Origin: Celeribacter marinus
GTDB taxonomy: Bacteria > Pseudomonadota > Alphaproteobacteria > Rhodobacterales > Rhodobacteraceae
Assembly (NCBI RefSeq): GCF_001308265.1
Contig: NZ_CP012023.1
Coordinates: 1,440,932 to 1,504,931 of the forward strand
DNA length: 64,000 nucleotides
Reading direction: 5' to 3'
The first letter of the stretch is position 1, and each line of letters begins with the position of its first letter. Of the stretch, positions 8,540 through 19,147 are shown piece by piece. Below the pieces are notes generated by a model. It worked only from the letters and a program-made list of their open reading frames with translations. It was not told the DNA's origin and made no database searches. The translations under genes were made by a program, and so were the position numbers.

Positions 8540-8953
8540 TTACCAGTCTTCGCGAACCACGGTACGGGTTTTAATCGGGAGCTTCATTGCGGCGAGGCGA
8601 AGAGCTTCGCGCGCGATGTCGTCCGATACACCGTCGATTTCAAACATGACGCGGCCTGGTTTGACCTTACATGCCCAATAATCCACGGAACCTTTACCCT
8701 TACCCATACGAACCTCGGTGGGTTTCGATGTAACGGGCAAGTCAGGGAAAATCCGGATCCAAACACGGCCCTGACGCTTCATGTGACGCGTCATGGCACG
8801 ACGTGCAGCTTCGATCTGGCGTGCGGTTACACGCTCGGGCTGCATGGCTTTGAGGCCATACGTGCCGAAGTTCAGATCAGAACCGCCTTTAGCCTCACCG
8901 TGGATACGGCCTTTGTGGGCTTTGCGGAATTTAGTACGCTTTGGCTGAAGCAT
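8540..8953 (-). CDS. rplP: 50S ribosomal protein L16
   Basis: 137-residue L16 at the A-site region of the large subunit. The N-terminal [18 protein letters not shown] and the central [28 protein letters not shown] are characteristic. It is the last gene of the S10 transcript here. A terminator follows within 60 nt and rpmC is not adjacent. It lies 13 nt after rpsC. Confidence 0.98.
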   Translation of the reverse strand: MLQPKRTKFRKAHKGRIHGEAKGGSDLNFGTYGLKAMQPERVTARQIEAARRAMTRHMKRQGRVWIRIFPDLPVTSKPTEVRMGKGKGSVDYWACKVKPGRVMFEIDGVSDDIAREALRLAAMKLPIKTRTVVREDW

Positions 8954-8966
8954 TGTTCAGTTCTCC

Positions 8967-9674
8967 TTAGCGACGGCCGCGGTCGCCGCGAGGCGCCGGA
9001 CCAGCTTGGGCTTCTTCAGCGCGACGGTCACGAGCCTGAGGGTCGTGTTCCATAATCTCGCCTTTGAAGATCCATGTTTTAATACCAATGATGCCATAAG
9101 CCGTCATCGCCTCATACGGCGCGTAGTCGATGTCTGCGCGCAGTGTGTGGAGAGGAACGCGGCCTTCGCGGTACCATTCGGTACGCGCGATTTCTGCACC
9201 GCCGAGACGACCCGCAACGTTCACTTTGATGCCGAGGGCACCCATGCGCATTGCGTTTTGTACGGCGCGTTTCATAGCACGCCGAAAGGACACACGACGC
9301 TCGAGCTGCTGAGCGATGCTCTCGGATACGAGAGCAGCGTCAAGCTCGGGCTTGCGCACTTCAACGATGTTGAGGTGCAGCTCGGATGCTGTCATCGAAG
9401 CAATTTTCTTACGCAGAGTCTCAATGTCTGCGCCTTTTTTGCCAATGATGACACCGGGACGTGCAGTGTGGATCGTGACGCGGCACTTTTTGTGCGGACG
9501 CTCGATGATCACACGGCTAATGCCGGCCTGCTTGCATTCTTCCTTAACGAATTCACGGATCTTGAGATCTTCCAAAAGAAGATCGCCATAATCCTTTGTA
9601 TCGGCGTACCAGCGGCTATCCCAGGTGCGGTTTACCTGGAGGCGCATGGCAATCGGGTTGACCTTATGACCCAT
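8967..9674 (-). CDS. rpsC: 30S ribosomal protein S3
   Basis: 235-residue S3, forming the mRNA entry channel. It begins [13 protein letters not shown] and has a KH domain around [18 protein letters not shown]. The C-terminal domain [21 protein letters not shown] is followed by a variable tail rich in basic residues. Its start overlaps the rplV stop by one base, suggesting coupling. Confidence 0.98.
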   Translation of the reverse strand: MGHKVNPIAMRLQVNRTWDSRWYADTKDYGDLLLEDLKIREFVKEECKQAGISRVIIERPHKKCRVTIHTARPGVIIGKKGADIETLRKKIASMTASELHLNIVEVRKPELDAALVSESIAQQLERRVSFRRAMKRAVQNAMRMGALGIKVNVAGRLGGAEIARTEWYREGRVPLHTLRADIDYAPYEAMTAYGIIGIKTWIFKGEIMEHDPQARDRRAEEAQAGPAPRGDRGRR

Positions 9675-10054
9675 TAGTTTTGCTCCTCAACTTGGCGCAC
9701 CTTGATGGTGATTTCAGCGAACGGCTTCATGATCTTGCCGAAACGACCACGAGCACGCGGGCGACCGCGTTTCATGGTTAGGTTTTTACCGACCCAAGCC
9801 TCAGCGACGACGAGCTCGTCGACATCGAGGTTGTGGTTGTTCTCGGCATTCGCGATTGCGGACTGAAGACATTTCTTCACATCTGCGGCGATACGCTTGT
9901 TCGAGAACGTTAGGTCGATAAGAGCCTTGTCGACTTTCTTGCCACGAATCAACTGAGCCACAAGGTTCAGCTTTTGCGGGGAAACGCGAAGCATGCGAGT
10001 TTTCGCCATTGCTTCGTTGTCTGCCACGCGGCGGGGATTTTTATCCTTGCTCAT
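9674..10054 (-). CDS. rplV: 50S ribosomal protein L22
   Basis: 126-residue L22. Its extended hairpin lines the peptide exit tunnel, and the conserved tip region [23 protein letters not shown] is intact. The N terminus [28 protein letters not shown] matches alphaproteobacterial L22. It sits 3 nt after rpsS and overlaps rpsC by one base. Confidence 0.98.
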   Translation of the reverse strand: MSKDKNPRRVADNEAMAKTRMLRVSPQKLNLVAQLIRGKKVDKALIDLTFSNKRIAADVKKCLQSAIANAENNHNLDVDELVVAEAWVGKNLTMKRGRPRARGRFGKIMKPFAEITIKVRQVEEQN

Positions 10055-10057
10055 GGC

Positions 10058-10336
10058 TTACTTCCGTTTCGCTTTTTTGTCTGCGGCGTGACCGTGGTAA
10101 GTGCGGGTAGGTGAATACTCGCCAAACTTCTGGCCAATCATGTCCTCAGAGACGTTGACGGGGATGTGCTTGCGGCCGTTGTAAACACCAAAGGTGAGAC
10201 CAACGAACTGCGGCAGGATGGTTGAGCGACGCGACCAGATCTTAATGACCTCGTTGCGGCCCGACTCACGGGATTTTTCAGCCTTCTTGAGGACATAAGA
10301 GTCCACAAATGGGCCTTTCCATACAGAGCGTGCCAT
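10058..10336 (-). CDS. rpsS: 30S ribosomal protein S19
   Basis: 92-residue S19 of the 30S head. [12 protein letters not shown] at the N terminus and [23 protein letters not shown] at the C terminus are diagnostic. It is spaced 3 nt from both rplB and rplV, a compact arrangement consistent with co-translation. Normal length and order. Confidence 0.98.
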   Translation of the reverse strand: MARSVWKGPFVDSYVLKKAEKSRESGRNEVIKIWSRRSTILPQFVGLTFGVYNGRKHIPVNVSEDMIGQKFGEYSPTRTYHGHAADKKAKRK

Positions 10337-10339
10337 ATT

Positions 10340-11182
10340 TTAGCGACCCTTCTTCTTAGCGTGACGCGAGCGAATGATAAGCTTGCTAGACGCTTTTTTC
10401 TTGTTGCGCGTTTTTGCGCCTTTGGTCGGCTTACCCCATGGCGTCACTGGGTGACGACCACCAGACGTACGACCCTCACCACCACCGTGTGGGTGATCGA
10501 TCGGGTTCATAACCACACCACGAACCGATGGGCGCACGCCTTTGTGGCGAATACGACCAGCTTTACCAAAGTTCTGGTTAGAGTTGTCAGGGTTGGACAC
10601 AGCACCAACGGTACACATGCATTCCTGACGGACCATACGAAGCTCACCCGAAGAGAGACGGATCTGAGCGTAGCCACCATCACGGCCAACGAATTGGGCG
10701 TAGGTGCCTGCAGCACGCGCAATCTGACCACCCTTGCCAGCTTTAAGCTCGACATTGTGGACGATTGTACCAATCGGCAGACCGGAGAACGGCATTGCGT
10801 TGCCCGGCTTCACGTCGGCTTTTGCAGATGCGATAACTTTGTCGCCTACAGCCAAACGCTGAGGAGCAAGGATATACGCCTGCTCACCATCTTCATACTT
10901 CACAAGCGCGATAAACGCGGTGCGGTTCGGGTCATATTCGATACGCTCTACGGTAGCGGATACGTCAAACTTATTGCGTTTGAAATCAACGATACGATAG
11001 AGACGTTTTGCCCCGCCGCCTCGGCGGCGTGATGTGATCCGTCCGGTGTTGTTCCGACCGCCTGATTTCGTCAAACCTTCAGTGAGGGATTTGACGGGGC
11101 GACCTTTCCAAAGCTCCGAACGGTCGATCAGAACCAACCCGCGTTGGCCAGGCGTAGTCGGTTTATACGACTTGAGTGCCAT
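10340..11182 (-). CDS. rplB: 50S ribosomal protein L2
   Basis: 280-residue L2, essential for subunit association and close to the peptidyl transferase centre. The conserved C-terminal region [21 protein letters not shown], which carries the functionally important histidine, is intact. It starts [14 protein letters not shown]. What is odd is the 227-nt gap separating it from rplW, with a terminator-like hairpin and a second long stem-loop, where most bacteria have only a few bases. Confidence 0.98.
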   Translation of the reverse strand: MALKSYKPTTPGQRGLVLIDRSELWKGRPVKSLTEGLTKSGGRNNTGRITSRRRGGGAKRLYRIVDFKRNKFDVSATVERIEYDPNRTAFIALVKYEDGEQAYILAPQRLAVGDKVIASAKADVKPGNAMPFSGLPIGTIVHNVELKAGKGGQIARAAGTYAQFVGRDGGYAQIRLSSGELRMVRQECMCTVGAVSNPDNSNQNFGKAGRIRHKGVRPSVRGVVMNPIDHPHGGGEGRTSGGRHPVTPWGKPTKGAKTRNKKKASSKLIIRSRHAKKKGR

Positions 11183-11360
11183 TCTTTCTGTCTTCCGTTT
11201 GCTCTGGGCCTTGTTGCGCTCTCTCGTGAGCGCGACCCGTTCCGTTTAGGCCCGAGTTATAAAACCCGTTCCGCACAAAATGGCCCACGCGACCGCCCGA
11301 ATCGGGCAACCGTGGACCGCTTTCCATCCAAGATACTGAGGTAACAGTACTTTTTTGAAT
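11183..11360 (-). promoter_or_regulatory. Structured leader upstream of rplB
   Basis: The part of the rplW-rplB gap nearer rplB. It contains a two-part stem-loop: outer CCACG (11285-11289) with CGTGG (11311-11315), inner GCCCGA (11295-11300) with TCGGGC (11302-11307). A TATAAC box around 11257-11262 has no good -35 partner. No gene is present. It could hold a secondary promoter or an autoregulatory RNA element; neither is proven. Confidence 0.4.
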
Positions 11361-11392
11361 AAAACCGGCCCCCACTACATCAGCGGGGGCCG
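11361..11392 (-). terminator. Terminator-like hairpin inside the S10 operon, between rplW and rplB
   Basis: On the minus strand an 8-bp GC-only stem (11385-11392 with 11366-11373) with an 11-nt loop is followed by GGTTTTATT. It has the form of an intrinsic terminator, although rplB to rplP lie downstream. It may act as an attenuator that lets only some polymerases through. Confidence 0.65.
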
Positions 11393-11409
11393 AGATTTCC
11401 GTCTCTCTA

Positions 11410-11706
11410 TCAGAGACCTGTCGAGACGTCGATAGAATTGCCGTCTTCGAGCGTCACATAGGCTTTTTTAACGTCCTTACGTTTGCCGGCAGTGCCGCGA
11501 AAACGCTTGGTTTTACCTTTGGTGATCGCTGTGTTGACCGCTTTGACCTTTACACCAAAGAGCGTTTCGACCGCTTCTTTGATCTGCGGTTTATTGGCGT
11601 CGATCGCTACTTCGAAAACAACTGCACCGTGCTCGGACGCCATTGTTGCTTTCTCGGTGATGATCGGCTTGCGGATCACATCGTAGAGTTCTGCTTTGTT
11701 GGTCAT
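11410..11706 (-). CDS. rplW: 50S ribosomal protein L23
   Basis: 98-residue L23, the main docking site for trigger factor and SRP at the tunnel exit. The N terminus contains [15 protein letters not shown], and [36 protein letters not shown] carries the conserved RNA-binding loop. Its start overlaps the rplD stop by four bases (ATGA). It is followed by a terminator-like hairpin rather than directly by rplB. Confidence 0.97.
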   Translation of the reverse strand: MTNKAELYDVIRKPIITEKATMASEHGAVVFEVAIDANKPQIKEAVETLFGVKVKAVNTAITKGKTKRFRGTAGKRKDVKKAYVTLEDGNSIDVSTGL

Positions 11707-12323
11707 TTCAAACGAGCCTCCAGAGCTTCGATACCTGATTTCGTGATCACGAGAGTGTCACGCTTCAGGATATCATACACGTTAGCGCCCATTGTCGGCA
11801 AAATGTCGATGCCAGCGATGTTCGCAGCCGCAGCTTTGAAGTTCGCATCAATTTCGGCACCGTCGATTACCAGAACGCGTTTCCAACCCTGCTCTTTGAT
11901 CGCTTTAGCAAGCAATGCAGTTTTGGCGCCTGCGAGTTTCGCATCTTCCAGAACCACGAGATTGCCAGTTGCAGCTTTCGCAGACAGCGCGTGCTTCAGG
12001 CCAAGCTTACGGAATTTCTTCGTAAGATCGTGACCGTGTGAACGCGGGGTCGGGCCTTTGTAGATACCACCTTTACGGAAGATTGGCGCCTTGCGAGACC
12101 CGTGACGTGCGCCACCGGTGCCCTTTTGGCGATAGATCTTTTTGGTGGAGTAAGACACTTCCGAGCGGGTTTTCACCTTGTGAGTGCCGGCCTGTGCGTT
12201 GTTACGCTGCCAACGGACCACACGGTGCAAAATGTCGGCGCGTGGCTCAAGTCCGAAGAGTGCTTCGTCTAGATCCAAAGTGCCGGCAGTGCCGCCTTCA
12301 AGTTTGATTACGTCAAGTTTCAT
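11703..12323 (-). CDS. rplD: 50S ribosomal protein L4
   Basis: 206-residue L4, part of the exit tunnel. The extended tunnel loop appears in [27 protein letters not shown]. In enteric bacteria L4 also represses the S10 operon; nothing here proves that. It overlaps both rplC and rplW by four bases, so rplC-rplD-rplW are likely translationally coupled. Confidence 0.98.
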   Translation of the reverse strand: MKLDVIKLEGGTAGTLDLDEALFGLEPRADILHRVVRWQRNNAQAGTHKVKTRSEVSYSTKKIYRQKGTGGARHGSRKAPIFRKGGIYKGPTPRSHGHDLTKKFRKLGLKHALSAKAATGNLVVLEDAKLAGAKTALLAKAIKEQGWKRVLVIDGAEIDANFKAAAANIAGIDILPTMGANVYDILKRDTLVITKSGIEALEARLK

Positions 12324-13060
12324 GCGTCACCTCCTTCAACCGGAGCGTCTGCGGCGGGAGCCTCAGAAACTGCAGCAGCGGCAGCAGATTTCAGACCGGC
12401 GGGAAGCGGCGCATTCTCAGGGAACGGCTTTTTCACGGCATCTTTAACTGTGACCCAGCCACCTTTGGAGCCGGGAACGGCGCCTTTAACCATGATCAAG
12501 CCACGGTCGGCGTCGGTACGGACAACCTGAAGGTTCTGCGTCGTCACACGGACGGCACCCATGTGGCCCGCCATCTTCTTACCTTTGAAGACTTTGCCCG
12601 GATCTTGACACTGACCAGTCGAACCATGCGAACGGTGAGAGATCGACACACCGTGAGTAGCGCGAAGGCCCCCAAAGTTGTGACGCTTCATCGCACCAGC
12701 AAAGCCTTTACCAATCGACGTGCCGGATACGTCAACAAATTGACCGTCAAAGTAATGTTCAGCGGAAATCTCTTCGCCAACGGCGATGAGGTTTGCCTCG
12801 TCTACGCGGAATTCTGCAACCTTGCGCTTGGGCGCAACGTTTGCAGCGGCGAAGTGACCGCGCATAGCTTTGGAGGTCCGCTTAGCTTTAGCGGAACCTG
12901 CACCGAGCTGAACAGCAACGTAGCCGTCTGTCTCGGTTGTCCGCTGAGCAACAACCTGTAGGTTTTCGAGTTGAAGAACGGTAACAGGAATCTGCTTTCC
13001 GTCTTCCATAAAGAGACGGGTCATGCCCACCTTCTTCGCGATTACACCAGAGCGCAACAT
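12320..13060 (-). CDS. rplC: 50S ribosomal protein L3
   Basis: 246-residue L3, an early assembly protein reaching toward the peptidyl transferase centre. The central motif [33 protein letters not shown] contains the glutamine that is methylated by PrmB in other bacteria. The C terminus has an alanine-rich acidic extension ([21 protein letters not shown]), common in alphaproteobacteria. It overlaps rplD by four bases and lies 14 nt after rpsJ. Confidence 0.98.
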   Translation of the reverse strand: MLRSGVIAKKVGMTRLFMEDGKQIPVTVLQLENLQVVAQRTTETDGYVAVQLGAGSAKAKRTSKAMRGHFAAANVAPKRKVAEFRVDEANLIAVGEEISAEHYFDGQFVDVSGTSIGKGFAGAMKRHNFGGLRATHGVSISHRSHGSTGQCQDPGKVFKGKKMAGHMGAVRVTTQNLQVVRTDADRGLIMVKGAVPGSKGGWVTVKDAVKKPFPENAPLPAGLKSAAAAAVSEAPAADAPVEGGDA

Positions 13061-13074
13061 ATCTGATTGCCCCC

Positions 13075-13380
13075 TTATACTTTGATTTCGACGTCAACGC
13101 CGGCAGCAAGGTCGAGCTTCATCAGCGCGTCCACAGTCTGCGGTGTTGGGTCTACGATGTCGAGGAGACGCTTGTGCGTACGGATCTCGAACTGATCGCG
13201 GGATTTCTTATCAACGTGAGGGCCACGGAGAACCGTGAACTTCTCGATTTTGTTAGGAAGCGGGATCGGGCCACGAACCTGAGCGCCAGTGCGCTTTGCC
13301 GTGTTGACGATTTCCTGTGTCGACGCATCGAGGACGCGGAAATCGAATGCCTTCAGCCGAATGCGAATGTTCTGCGACAT
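13075..13380 (-). CDS. rpsJ: 30S ribosomal protein S10 (NusE)
   Basis: 101-residue S10, which also acts as NusE in transcription antitermination with NusB and NusG. The start at [13 protein letters not shown] was chosen from family length and an AAAGG ribosome binding site; an upstream in-frame ATG at 13500 would add 40 unrelated residues. The motif [18 protein letters not shown] is intact. First gene of the S10 operon, with a leader of about 120 nt containing a GGGAT/ATCCC hairpin at 13461-13474. Confidence 0.98.
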   Translation of the reverse strand: MSQNIRIRLKAFDFRVLDASTQEIVNTAKRTGAQVRGPIPLPNKIEKFTVLRGPHVDKKSRDQFEIRTHKRLLDIVDPTPQTVDALMKLDLAAGVDVEIKV

Positions 13381-13507
13381 ATGTCTGAGCCTTTCGCGGC
13401 TAAAAAGATTGAGAGGTCGAAATGGCACCATTGCCACCCCCACATCGAACCTAATGAAGCGGGATGCGAATCCCCCTTCGGGCGTTACCCCGTAGGGCAA
13501 CCAGCGC

Positions 13508-13536
13508 CCTATACTAGGGTGTCGTGGCTATAGCAA
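13508..13536 (-). promoter_or_regulatory. Predicted S10 operon promoter
   Basis: Minus strand TTGCTA (13531-13536), 17-nt spacer, TATAGG (13508-13513). It lies between the tuf terminator and rpsJ and gives a leader of about 120 nt. Found by eye; the spacer is optimal for sigma70. Confidence 0.6.
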
Positions 13537-13591
13537 CAGTTTTCCTGAATTGCCTGTATTTATATCGGCCCATCACGCCCTCCTCGATACA

Positions 13592-13619
13592 AAAAGGCCC
13601 CGCGCATGCAGGGCCTTTT
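13592..13619 (-). terminator. tuf copy 1 terminator
   Basis: AAAAGGCCC (13592-13600) pairs with GGGCCTTTT (13611-13619), loop 10 nt, followed by T-rich sequence on the minus strand. It ends the str operon. An identical hairpin follows the second tuf gene. Confidence 0.9.
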
Positions 13620-13654
13620 CTATTCGATCAATCGCGTAAGGGCGCTAAGCGCTC

Positions 13655-14830
13655 TTATTCGATGATTTTGGACACAACGCCGGAGCCAACTGTGCGGCCG
13701 CCTTCGCGGATCGCAAAGCGCAGACCCTCTTCCATCGCGATCGGTGCGATCAGCTCAGCGGACAGTTTCAAGTTGTCGCCGGGCATAACCATTTCCGTAC
13801 CTTCGGGCAGAACACAAGTGCCTGTCACGTCGGTCGTGCGGAAGTAGAACTGTGGACGGTAGTTCGCAAAGAACGGCGTGTGACGGCCACCCTCTTCTTT
13901 GGTCAAAATGTAGACCTCAGCTTCGAACTTCGTGTGTGGCTTAACTGAACCTGGCTTAACCAGAACCTGACCACGCTCAACCGCATCACGGTCAACGCCG
14001 CGCAACAATGCGCCGATGTTGTCGCCAGCTTCACCGCGATCAAGCAGTTTGCGGAACATTTCAACACCCGTACAGATCGTTTTCGTGGTGTCTTTGATAC
14101 CAACGATTTCGAGCTCGTCACCAACGTTGACAACGCCGCGCTCAACGCGACCCGTTACAACAGTACCGCGACCGGAAATCGAGAACACGTCCTCGATCGG
14201 CATCAAGAACGGCTTGTCAACCGCGCGTGCCGGTGTCGGGATGTAGCTGTCAACAGCTGCCATCAGTTTGCGGATCGACTCTTCGCCAATCTCAGGATCG
14301 CGACCTTCCATAGCCGCAAGCGCGGAGCCTGGGATCACAGGAATGTCGTCACCCGGGTAGTCGTAGGACGACAACAACTCACGGATTTCCATCTCAACCA
14401 GCTCGAGCAACTCTTCGTCGTCAACCTGATCAACTTTGTTCATGTAGACAACCATGTGCGGGATGCCAACCTGACGACCGAGCAAGATGTGCTCGCGCGT
14501 CTGTGGCATCGGGCCGTCAGCGGCGTTCACAACCAAGATCGCGCCATCCATCTGCGCCGCACCCGTGATCATGTTTTTTACGTAGTCCGCGTGACCAGGA
14601 CAGTCAACGTGGGCGTAGTGACGGGCTTCCGTCTCGTACTCAACGTGGGCTGTCGAAATCGTGATCCCGCGTGCTTTCTCTTCCGGCGCGCCGTCGATCT
14701 GGTCGTAGGCTTTAAAGTCACCAAAGTACTTGGTGATCGCTGCCGTCAGCGTCGTCTTGCCGTGGTCAACGTGACCGATCGTGCCAATGTTCACGTGCGG
14801 TTTGTTGCGTTCAAACTTACCTTTAGCCAT
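13655..14830 (-). CDS. tuf: Elongation factor Tu, copy 1 (str operon)
   Basis: 391-residue EF-Tu, the GTPase that delivers aminoacyl-tRNA to the ribosome. G1 motif GHVDHGKT at residues 19-26, DCPGH at 76-80, NKVDQVD near 131; all three EF-Tu domains are present. It follows fusA after 54 nt, the normal position for tufA. The protein is identical to the second copy at 35276-36451, and the DNA appears identical too. Length is slightly below the 394 residues of E. coli, typical for alphaproteobacteria. Confidence 0.98.
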   Translation of the reverse strand: MAKGKFERNKPHVNIGTIGHVDHGKTTLTAAITKYFGDFKAYDQIDGAPEEKARGITISTAHVEYETEARHYAHVDCPGHADYVKNMITGAAQMDGAILVVNAADGPMPQTREHILLGRQVGIPHMVVYMNKVDQVDDEELLELVEMEIRELLSSYDYPGDDIPVIPGSALAAMEGRDPEIGEESIRKLMAAVDSYIPTPARAVDKPFLMPIEDVFSISGRGTVVTGRVERGVVNVGDELEIVGIKDTTKTICTGVEMFRKLLDRGEAGDNIGALLRGVDRDAVERGQVLVKPGSVKPHTKFEAEVYILTKEEGGRHTPFFANYRPQFYFRTTDVTGTCVLPEGTEMVMPGDNLKLSAELIAPIAMEEGLRFAIREGGRTVGSGVVSKIIE

Positions 14831-14884
14831 GATGGCCTCCTTAATAATGGGTTAGGGGAGCAGGATCCTGCTCCCCGAATGCTA

Positions 14885-17002
14885 TTAGGCGAATTTCGCC
14901 TGAATCTCTTCGGAGATGTTCGAAGGTACCGGCTCGTAATGATCGAACTGCATCGAGAACTGCGCGCGGCCCGAAGACATGGAACGCAGCGTGTTGATGT
15001 AACCGAACATGTTGGCAAGCGGAACAAACGCATCGATCGCAATTGCGTTGCTGCGTGTGTCCTGACCCTGAACCTGCCCACGACGGGAGGTGAGGTCACC
15101 AATGATGCCGCCAGTGTATTCTTCTGGAGTAATCACTTCGACTTTCATGATCGGCTCGAGCATTTTCGCACCGGCTTTTTTCATGCCTTCGCGCATACAC
15201 ATACGTGCTGCAATTTCAAACGCCATGATCGAGGAGTCCACATCGTGGAACTTACCGTCGAGCAACTGAACCTTGAAGTCGATCACAGGGAAGCCCGCCA
15301 AAGGTCCGTTGTCCATCACGGACAAGATACCTTTTTCGACACCAGGGATGTATTCCTTTGGAACAGACCCGCCAACGATTTTGGATTCGAAGGAATAGCC
15401 TTCGCCCGGTTCGGTTGGAGAGATAAGCATTTTCACTTCGCCGTACTGACCAGAACCGCCAGACTGCTTTTTGTGCGTGTACGTGTGCTCGACTTCATGC
15501 GAAATCGTTTCACGGTAAGCCACCTGTGGCGCGCCAATGTTGGCTTCCACTTTGAACTCACGCTTCATGCGATCAACAAGGATGTCGAGGTGAAGCTCGC
15601 CCATGCCCTTCATGATTGTCTGACCGGATTCGATGTCAGTTTCCACACGGAAGGATGGATCCTCAGCAGAAAGACGCTGAAGTGCGATACCCATTTTCTC
15701 TTGGTCGGCCTTAGTTTTTGGCTCAACCGCGATCTCGATCACAGGCTCAGGGAACGTCATTGTTTCGAGAACAACAGGCTCGGATGGCGAGCAAAGCGTG
15801 TCACCCGTTGTTGTGTTCTTGAGACCACCCAAAGCAATGATGTCACCAGCGAATGCTTCGTTGATTTCTTCACGCTCGTTCGAGTGCATCATCATCATAC
15901 GGCCAACGCGCTCTTTGTTACCCTTGGTAGAGTTGAGCAGGTTGTCACCTTTATTGAGCACACCAGAATAAATCCGTGTGAACGTCAGGGTGCCCACGAA
16001 CGGGTCGTTCATGATTTTGAACGCAAGGCCAGAGAACGCCATATCATCGTCCGCGCGACGCGGGATGTTACGTGTTTCTGTCTCATCGCCAGGCTTAAAG
16101 CCCATGTAGTCGATGACGTCGAGCGGGCTCGGCAAGTAGTCGACAACAGCGTTGAGCAAAGGCTGGACACCTTTGTTTTTGAACGCGGAGCCGCCCAACA
16201 CAGGAACGAACGACAGGTTCAAACATGCTTTACGGATCAGCGCGCGCAATGCTTTCACATCAGGCTCGGTACCCTCAAGGTAAGCTTCCATCGCTGCATC
16301 GTCTTGCTCAACAGCAGCTTCGACGAGCTTTTCGCGATATTCGGCAGCCATGTCAGCGAGGCTATCACGGATCGGTGCTTTGACCCACGATGCGCCAAGG
16401 TCTTCGCCTTCCCACAACCATTCTTCCATGGTTACGAGATCAACGAGGCCTTCGAGTTCTGTTTCTGCGCCGATCGGGAACGCCACCGGAATAGCGCGCG
16501 CGCCGCAACGGTTTTCGACCATCTCAACACACTTGAAGAAGTCGGCGCCGATTTTGTCCATCTTGTTGACGAAAACCATACGCGGAACTTTATAGCGGTC
16601 AGCTTGACGCCATACAGTTTCGGTCTGTGGCTCAACGCCAGCGTTCGCATCCAAAACAACGATCGCGCCATCAAGAACAGCCAAGGAACGCTCAACTTCG
16701 ATTGTGAAGTCAACGTGGCCAGGCGTATCGATGATGTTCATGCGGTGCTTCAGCGAGTCTGGCTCGGTGCCAGTCTCGGTACGCTCCCAGAATGTCGTCG
16801 TTGCAGCGGAAGTAATTGTAATACCCCGTTCCTGCTCCTGCTCCATCCAGTCCATTGTCGCCGCGCCATCGTGCACTTCGCCAATGTTGTGTGATTTACC
16901 TGTGTAGAACAGGATCCGCTCGGAACAGGTGGTTTTACCCGCATCAATGTGCGCAATAATACCAAAGTTCCGGTAGCGTTCGAGGGGATAGTCGCGTGCC
17001 AT
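14885..17002 (-). CDS. fusA: Elongation factor G
   Basis: 705-residue translocation GTPase. The P-loop AHIDAGKT is at residues 17-24, [16 protein letters not shown] and [10 protein letters not shown] mark the other GTP-binding motifs, and domains II-V continue to the C terminus. It lies 15 nt after rpsG and upstream of tuf in the classic str operon. Full length and intact. A very long open frame on the opposite strand here is a shadow. Confidence 0.99.
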   Translation of the reverse strand: MARDYPLERYRNFGIIAHIDAGKTTCSERILFYTGKSHNIGEVHDGAATMDWMEQEQERGITITSAATTTFWERTETGTEPDSLKHRMNIIDTPGHVDFTIEVERSLAVLDGAIVVLDANAGVEPQTETVWRQADRYKVPRMVFVNKMDKIGADFFKCVEMVENRCGARAIPVAFPIGAETELEGLVDLVTMEEWLWEGEDLGASWVKAPIRDSLADMAAEYREKLVEAAVEQDDAAMEAYLEGTEPDVKALRALIRKACLNLSFVPVLGGSAFKNKGVQPLLNAVVDYLPSPLDVIDYMGFKPGDETETRNIPRRADDDMAFSGLAFKIMNDPFVGTLTFTRIYSGVLNKGDNLLNSTKGNKERVGRMMMMHSNEREEINEAFAGDIIALGGLKNTTTGDTLCSPSEPVVLETMTFPEPVIEIAVEPKTKADQEKMGIALQRLSAEDPSFRVETDIESGQTIMKGMGELHLDILVDRMKREFKVEANIGAPQVAYRETISHEVEHTYTHKKQSGGSGQYGEVKMLISPTEPGEGYSFESKIVGGSVPKEYIPGVEKGILSVMDNGPLAGFPVIDFKVQLLDGKFHDVDSSIMAFEIAARMCMREGMKKAGAKMLEPIMKVEVITPEEYTGGIIGDLTSRRGQVQGQDTRSNAIAIDAFVPLANMFGYINTLRSMSSGRAQFSMQFDHYEPVPSNISEEIQAKFA

Positions 17003-17017
17003 ATTGGTGCTTCCCTA

Positions 17018-17500
<483 letters not shown>

Positions 17501-17872
17501 TTACTTAGGACGCTTAGCGCCGTATTTCGAACGACGTTGCTTACGGTCTTTGACACCTTGAGTATCAAGAACACCGCGGAGAATGTGGTAGCGTACACCT
17601 GGAAGGTCTTTTACGCGGCCGCCACGGATCAGAACCACGGAGTGCTCCTGAAGGTTGTGGCTTTCACCGGGGATGTAAGAGATGACCTCGAAGCCATTCG
17701 TCAAGCGCACTTTTGCAACTTTACGCATAGCCGAGTTCGGCTTTTTCGGGGTAGTGGTGTAGACGCGCGTACAAACGCCACGCTTCTGGGGACACTGCTC
17801 CAGATGCATGGACTTGGAACGCTTGACTTTAGGCTGACGCGGCTTGCGGATCAGCTGCTGAATCGTTGGCAT
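17501..17872 (-). CDS. rpsL: 30S ribosomal protein S12
   Basis: 123-residue S12 at the decoding centre. The streptomycin-related lysines Lys43 (in TTPKKPNS) and Lys88 (in [12 protein letters not shown]) are both wild type, so a sensitive allele is expected at these sites. First gene of the str operon, with its promoter about 230-260 nt upstream, next to the stop codon of the preceding transporter gene. Confidence 0.98.
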   Translation of the reverse strand: MPTIQQLIRKPRQPKVKRSKSMHLEQCPQKRGVCTRVYTTTPKKPNSAMRKVAKVRLTNGFEVISYIPGESHNLQEHSVVLIRGGRVKDLPGVRYHILRGVLDTQGVKDRKQRRSKYGAKRPK

Positions 17873-18105
17873 GGGCTTTTCCCGTTCCTAACTCATGTGC
17901 TGCCTCGACATATGTCGAGACGGTGAAAATTCGAAGCGTCACACGAGGTTCGCATAACGCAAAACGCCGCAATCGTTTCCATTCCGAGGCAAACGACGCG
18001 GTGAGTTCGCAGAGGACCAACACCGATTAAGTGGTGCAAATCTTGATCACTACAATTTAGAATTCGACACGTTCAGGGATTGCCCCCTCTAGTCGGATTG
18101 AGCGC

Positions 18106-18134
18106 CGTATATGGAGAGTCGGCTTCCTTGTCAA
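18106..18134 (-). promoter_or_regulatory. Predicted str operon promoter
   Basis: Minus strand TTGACA (18129-18134), a consensus -35 box, a 17-nt spacer and TATACG (18106-18111). The -35 box ends only 7 nt after the last base of the EamA transporter gene. It leaves a leader of about 230 nt before rpsL, in which I see no gene. Confidence 0.75.
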
Positions 18135-18141
18135 CAGGCGC

Positions 18142-19038
18142 TCAGGGGCGCGGTCTCCGACGTCCCAACTGTGCCTCGCGAAACACCGTGAATATACCCG
18201 TTCCCGCAATGATCGCAGCCCCCAGCAACGACCACGTGTCAGGCCATTCGTCAAAAAACACCTGACCCAAAATAAGCGCGGTAACCACCGACGTATATCG
18301 AAAAGGTGCCGTGGCGGTCATGTCCCCAACCCGCATCACAACAATAGAACAAACATAGCCGATGATCAAAAACGCGCCCGCGGCAACGATGCCAAAAACG
18401 AGCGGCATCGTCATCGGTGCCCATGTCACCACCATTGATGCAGCGCCCGCGCACGCCGTCACAAAAAGAACAGTTGTTATTGCGATGGTCGCGGTAGGCA
18501 CCTGATCAGACATGGCGCGCACACACATATCGCGTCCTGTGATAAAGAAAACGGTCACAAAGGCCCAAATTGACGCGCCATTGAAATCACCACTCCCCGG
18601 CTTGACGATCAACAGCGCCCCCAAAAAGCCAACTAGAACAGCAACGGAACGCCGCCACCCTAGCGGATCGCGGAACACCACAAACCCCGCAAGCACAATC
18701 ACGAGAGGTACCATTTGTTCAATCGCCACAGCATTGGCGAAACTCATGCGCGTCACCGCGTACAAAAATGCAAACGCTGCACCCGTTTCACAGGCCGCTC
18801 GTGCCAACACTAAACCCCGATCACGGGTCGACAGGTCGAAACGCGGCGCACCCAATAAGCACACAACTATGGTCGACACCAAAACCACATTGACTAGACC
18901 GCGCAGAAAGATCGCCTGCATGAGTGGGATATGCCCAAGCACAGCCTTCATGATCGAGTCATTGATCGTAAAGGCGACCATGCCACAGACCATGATAAAT
19001 GCAGCTCTCGTAGACGAAGATTGTTGGGTCATTAGCAT
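18142..19038 (-). CDS. EamA/DMT-family transporter
   Basis: 298-residue membrane protein with ten predicted helices arranged as two EamA repeats, each beginning with a helix like MVCGMVAFTINDSIMKAV and AFVTVFFITGRDMCVRAM. The GAPRFDL loop, the motif PLVIVLAGFVVFRDPLGWRR in the first half and TALILGQVFFDEWPD in the second fit drug/metabolite transporters. The substrate is unknown. It lies directly upstream of the str promoter on the same strand and is divergent from the glycosyltransferase gene. Confidence 0.88.
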   Translation of the reverse strand: MLMTQQSSSTRAAFIMVCGMVAFTINDSIMKAVLGHIPLMQAIFLRGLVNVVLVSTIVVCLLGAPRFDLSTRDRGLVLARAACETGAAFAFLYAVTRMSFANAVAIEQMVPLVIVLAGFVVFRDPLGWRRSVAVLVGFLGALLIVKPGSGDFNGASIWAFVTVFFITGRDMCVRAMSDQVPTATIAITTVLFVTACAGAASMVVTWAPMTMPLVFGIVAAGAFLIIGYVCSIVVMRVGDMTATAPFRYTSVVTALILGQVFFDEWPDTWSLLGAAIIAGTGIFTVFREAQLGRRRPRP

Positions 19039-19147
19039 AGCTACCTAAATTTCATGCCTGATGCGCTATCATTGCCCCCGCCCCTTGGAAAGGGATTTAC
19101 ATTTAGGACCGACACAGATGAAGTGGTCACAAAGAGGCCCGCTCACC

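Larger units (their letters stand above)
13571..14830 (-). repeat. Duplicated tuf segment, copy 1
   Basis: About 1260 bp covering the whole tuf coding region, its terminator and about 20 nt beyond. It is repeated at 35192-36451 with one difference that I can see (T at 13581, C at 35202). Similarity stops exactly at the start codon on one side and at 13571 on the other. Confidence 0.93.

Noticed and set aside
14456..16894. An 812-codon open frame on the plus strand over tuf and fusA
   Set aside because: It is antisense to two highly conserved genes. Its protein has no recognisable domain and is rich in histidine, arginine and phenylalanine, as expected from a codon-biased shadow frame. The part over tuf recurs opposite the second tuf copy.
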